The notes beneath the pieces are model-generated. The model saw only the letters and a list, made by a program, of their open reading frames with translations. It made no database searches and had not been told where the DNA came from. Below, in pieces: positions 63,000 through 64,000 of a stretch of DNA of 64,000 bases. Numbering within the stretch: the first letter of the stretch is position 1; the number at the start of each line of letters is the position of its first letter. The DNA comes from CAZOZP01 sp964584325 (lineage in GTDB: Bacteria > Bacteroidota > Ignavibacteria > Ignavibacteriales > Melioribacteraceae), in the NCBI GenBank assembly GCA_964584325.1, contig CAZOZP010000002.1:1-64000 (forward strand), in the 5' to 3' direction. The position numbers and the translations under genes were made by a program.

Positions 63000-63467
63000 T
63001 TGATCTCCTAAGTAATTATTTAATTTATTTTAGAAAATGTTTTATTTAGAGTAATACCTTAATAGTATTCAATGCAGATTAGTTAAACTATATCAACGGA
63101 GGTAATTCGGCAAATACGCTACTAATATTTTTTATGTTTATTTTCATCAAACCTAATTATTTAAGTTTTTACAGGCTGTTTATTTTACTAAAAAAGAAAA
63201 CAGCTTATCAATATTATTACCAAAGATAACCACAATTTCAAAATAATCATAATTTTTTTTGAATAAATCTTTTTTTTTTGTGATAAAATGCACCATTAAT
63301 TATATAAGGGTTATAATATATTATCATTAATTACATATTAACAATGCTGTGTCGGATTGTTATTTATCTCCCACGTGGGTGATTCTGTTTTTATTTTTGG
63401 AAATACATTATTATTTTAACAAATGATATTTTTGTTTTTGCGATTTTTTTAATTTTTTGGAGCTTGA
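63000..63467. other. Divergent promoter region of glgP and the HtrA-like gene
   Basis: 468 bp, very AT-rich, no gene. For glgP, TATCTTTG (63221-63228 on minus) and TAGGTTTG (63148-63155 on minus) are candidate -7 elements. A hairpin AGGCTGTTT/AAAACAGCTT lies near 63173-63214. For the protease, TATTTTTG (63427-63434) lies 33 bp before the ATG. CCCACGTGGG at 63370-63379 is a perfect 10-bp palindrome and a possible operator. Confidence 0.5.
63427..63434 (+). promoter_or_regulatory. Putative -7 element (TATTTTTG) of HtrA-like gene
   Basis: A TAnnTTTG match ending 33 bp before the ATG at 63468. The T-rich context raises the chance of a random match. Confidence 0.35.
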
Positions 63468-64000
63468 ATGAATTATTTTAAAGTTGCGGCTGTTTCGGCT
63501 TCTGTCAGTTTCGTGGCGGCTTCTTTAATTTTTATTCTATTCGTTAATCTGACGGATAATCATTCAGAAGTAACACAGTCACAAACTGTAGGATATACAT
63601 CTCCTGCATATAATGTTGCCCGGGTTTCAAATACTTCAAAAGCCAATCTCGAAATAAATACAGACCGTCATAATATTCTGACACGAACCGTAAGTACTGT
63701 AAGCAATGCAGTTGTTGGTATAAACGTTACTGAAATAAGGCAATACCGCGATCCTTTCAGCCGCTATTTTCAGGATGATCCTTTCTATCAGTATTTTTTC
63801 CGCGAAAAATCATATAAGGTAAAGGGATTAGGTTCCGGTGTTATTATATCTCCCGATGGTTACATTATTACTAATGATCACGTTGCCGGAAACGGAGTGA
63901 AAATTATTGTATCTCTTACCAGCGGCAAGGAATACGATGCTGAAATTGTTGGCAGTGACCCCCGAAGCGACCTCTGTCTGCTGAAAATAAACGCGGAAAA
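63468..64000 (+). CDS. DegP/HtrA-like serine protease, partial (runs off window)
   Basis: The first 177 codons of a trypsin-like periplasmic protease. The ATG at 63468 has GGAG 5 bp upstream. A single N-terminal helix (about residues 7-27) acts as signal or anchor. A linker and the protease fold follow, with GSGVIISPDGYIITNDHV holding the catalytic histidine and SDLCLLKI holding the catalytic aspartate. The serine (GNSGG) and PDZ domains lie beyond the window. It is expected to degrade misfolded envelope proteins. Confidence 0.9.
   Translation, partial: MNYFKVAAVSASVSFVAASLIFILFVNLTDNHSEVTQSQTVGYTSPAYNVARVSNTSKANLEINTDRHNILTRTVSTVSNAVVGINVTEIRQYRDPFSRYFQDDPFYQYFFREKSYKVKGLGSGVIISPDGYIITNDHVAGNGVKIIVSLTSGKEYDAEIVGSDPRSDLCLLKINAE

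Overview
The window is an AT-rich bacterial chromosome segment (G+C roughly in the mid-30s percent by eye) with about 47 protein genes and no rRNA, tRNA, CRISPR array or recognisable insertion sequence. Gene content suggests an anaerobic or facultative member of the Bacteroidota/Chlorobiota/Ignavibacteriota group, most like Ignavibacteriota. The pointers are bacillithiol ligase BshC, type III glutamine synthetase, ferredoxin-linked 2-oxoacid oxidoreductase, a Wzi-like outer-membrane protein, and repeated TAnnTTTG elements just upstream of starts, the -7 element of Bacteroidota-type promoters. The phylum is an inference; no marker gene settles it.

Layout. 1-356: non-coding repeats (a 68-bp perfect direct repeat). 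357-6838: bshC, the operon folD-hicB-trmH-aroA, a PIN toxin/antitoxin pair and yebC. 7114-14163: acetate/acyl-CoA metabolism (CoA transferase, hbd-ackA), glnN and a UPF0316 membrane protein. 14279-19937: recQ, a DEAD-box RNA helicase and a CheX/CheY-like pair. 20075-28022: a tight plus-strand operon of isocitrate dehydrogenase, HD protein, aconitase/homoaconitase-like enzyme, MmgE/PrpD protein, a CitD-CitE fusion and CitF. 28103-33200: a PAS kinase, then the opposing operon korDABC. Together these genes cover citrate to 2-oxoglutarate and the ferredoxin-linked step to succinyl-CoA, plus citrate cleavage. This could be a citrate-lyase version of the reductive (or reversible) TCA cycle.

33515-41712: a signalling region with two PAS kinases, a DUF2752/CD225 pair, an OmpA-like protein and a 944-residue STAND-like ATPase with ten exact 33-residue TPR-like repeats. 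41873-47193: start of an exopolysaccharide operon (wcaJ-like, wzi-like, wecB, degT). 47306-53144: a phosphate region, porin-pstS-pstC, that ends in a broken junction. pstA loses its permease half and runs out of frame into a phoR kinase without its N-terminus; pstB and phoU are absent. A Pho-box-like repeat precedes the porin. 53393-57444: PGI/PMI, PtsI, HPr and polyprenyl synthase. 57652-62999: orphan PotD, MgtE and glucan phosphorylase. A DegP/HtrA protease runs off the right edge.

The most notable items are the citrate-lyase/KorDABC module with its CitD-CitE fusion, the pstA/phoR deletion junction, the Pho-box plus -7 promoter, the 33-residue-repeat ATPase, and a dispersed intergenic repeat seen at the left edge and at about 11.8 kb.
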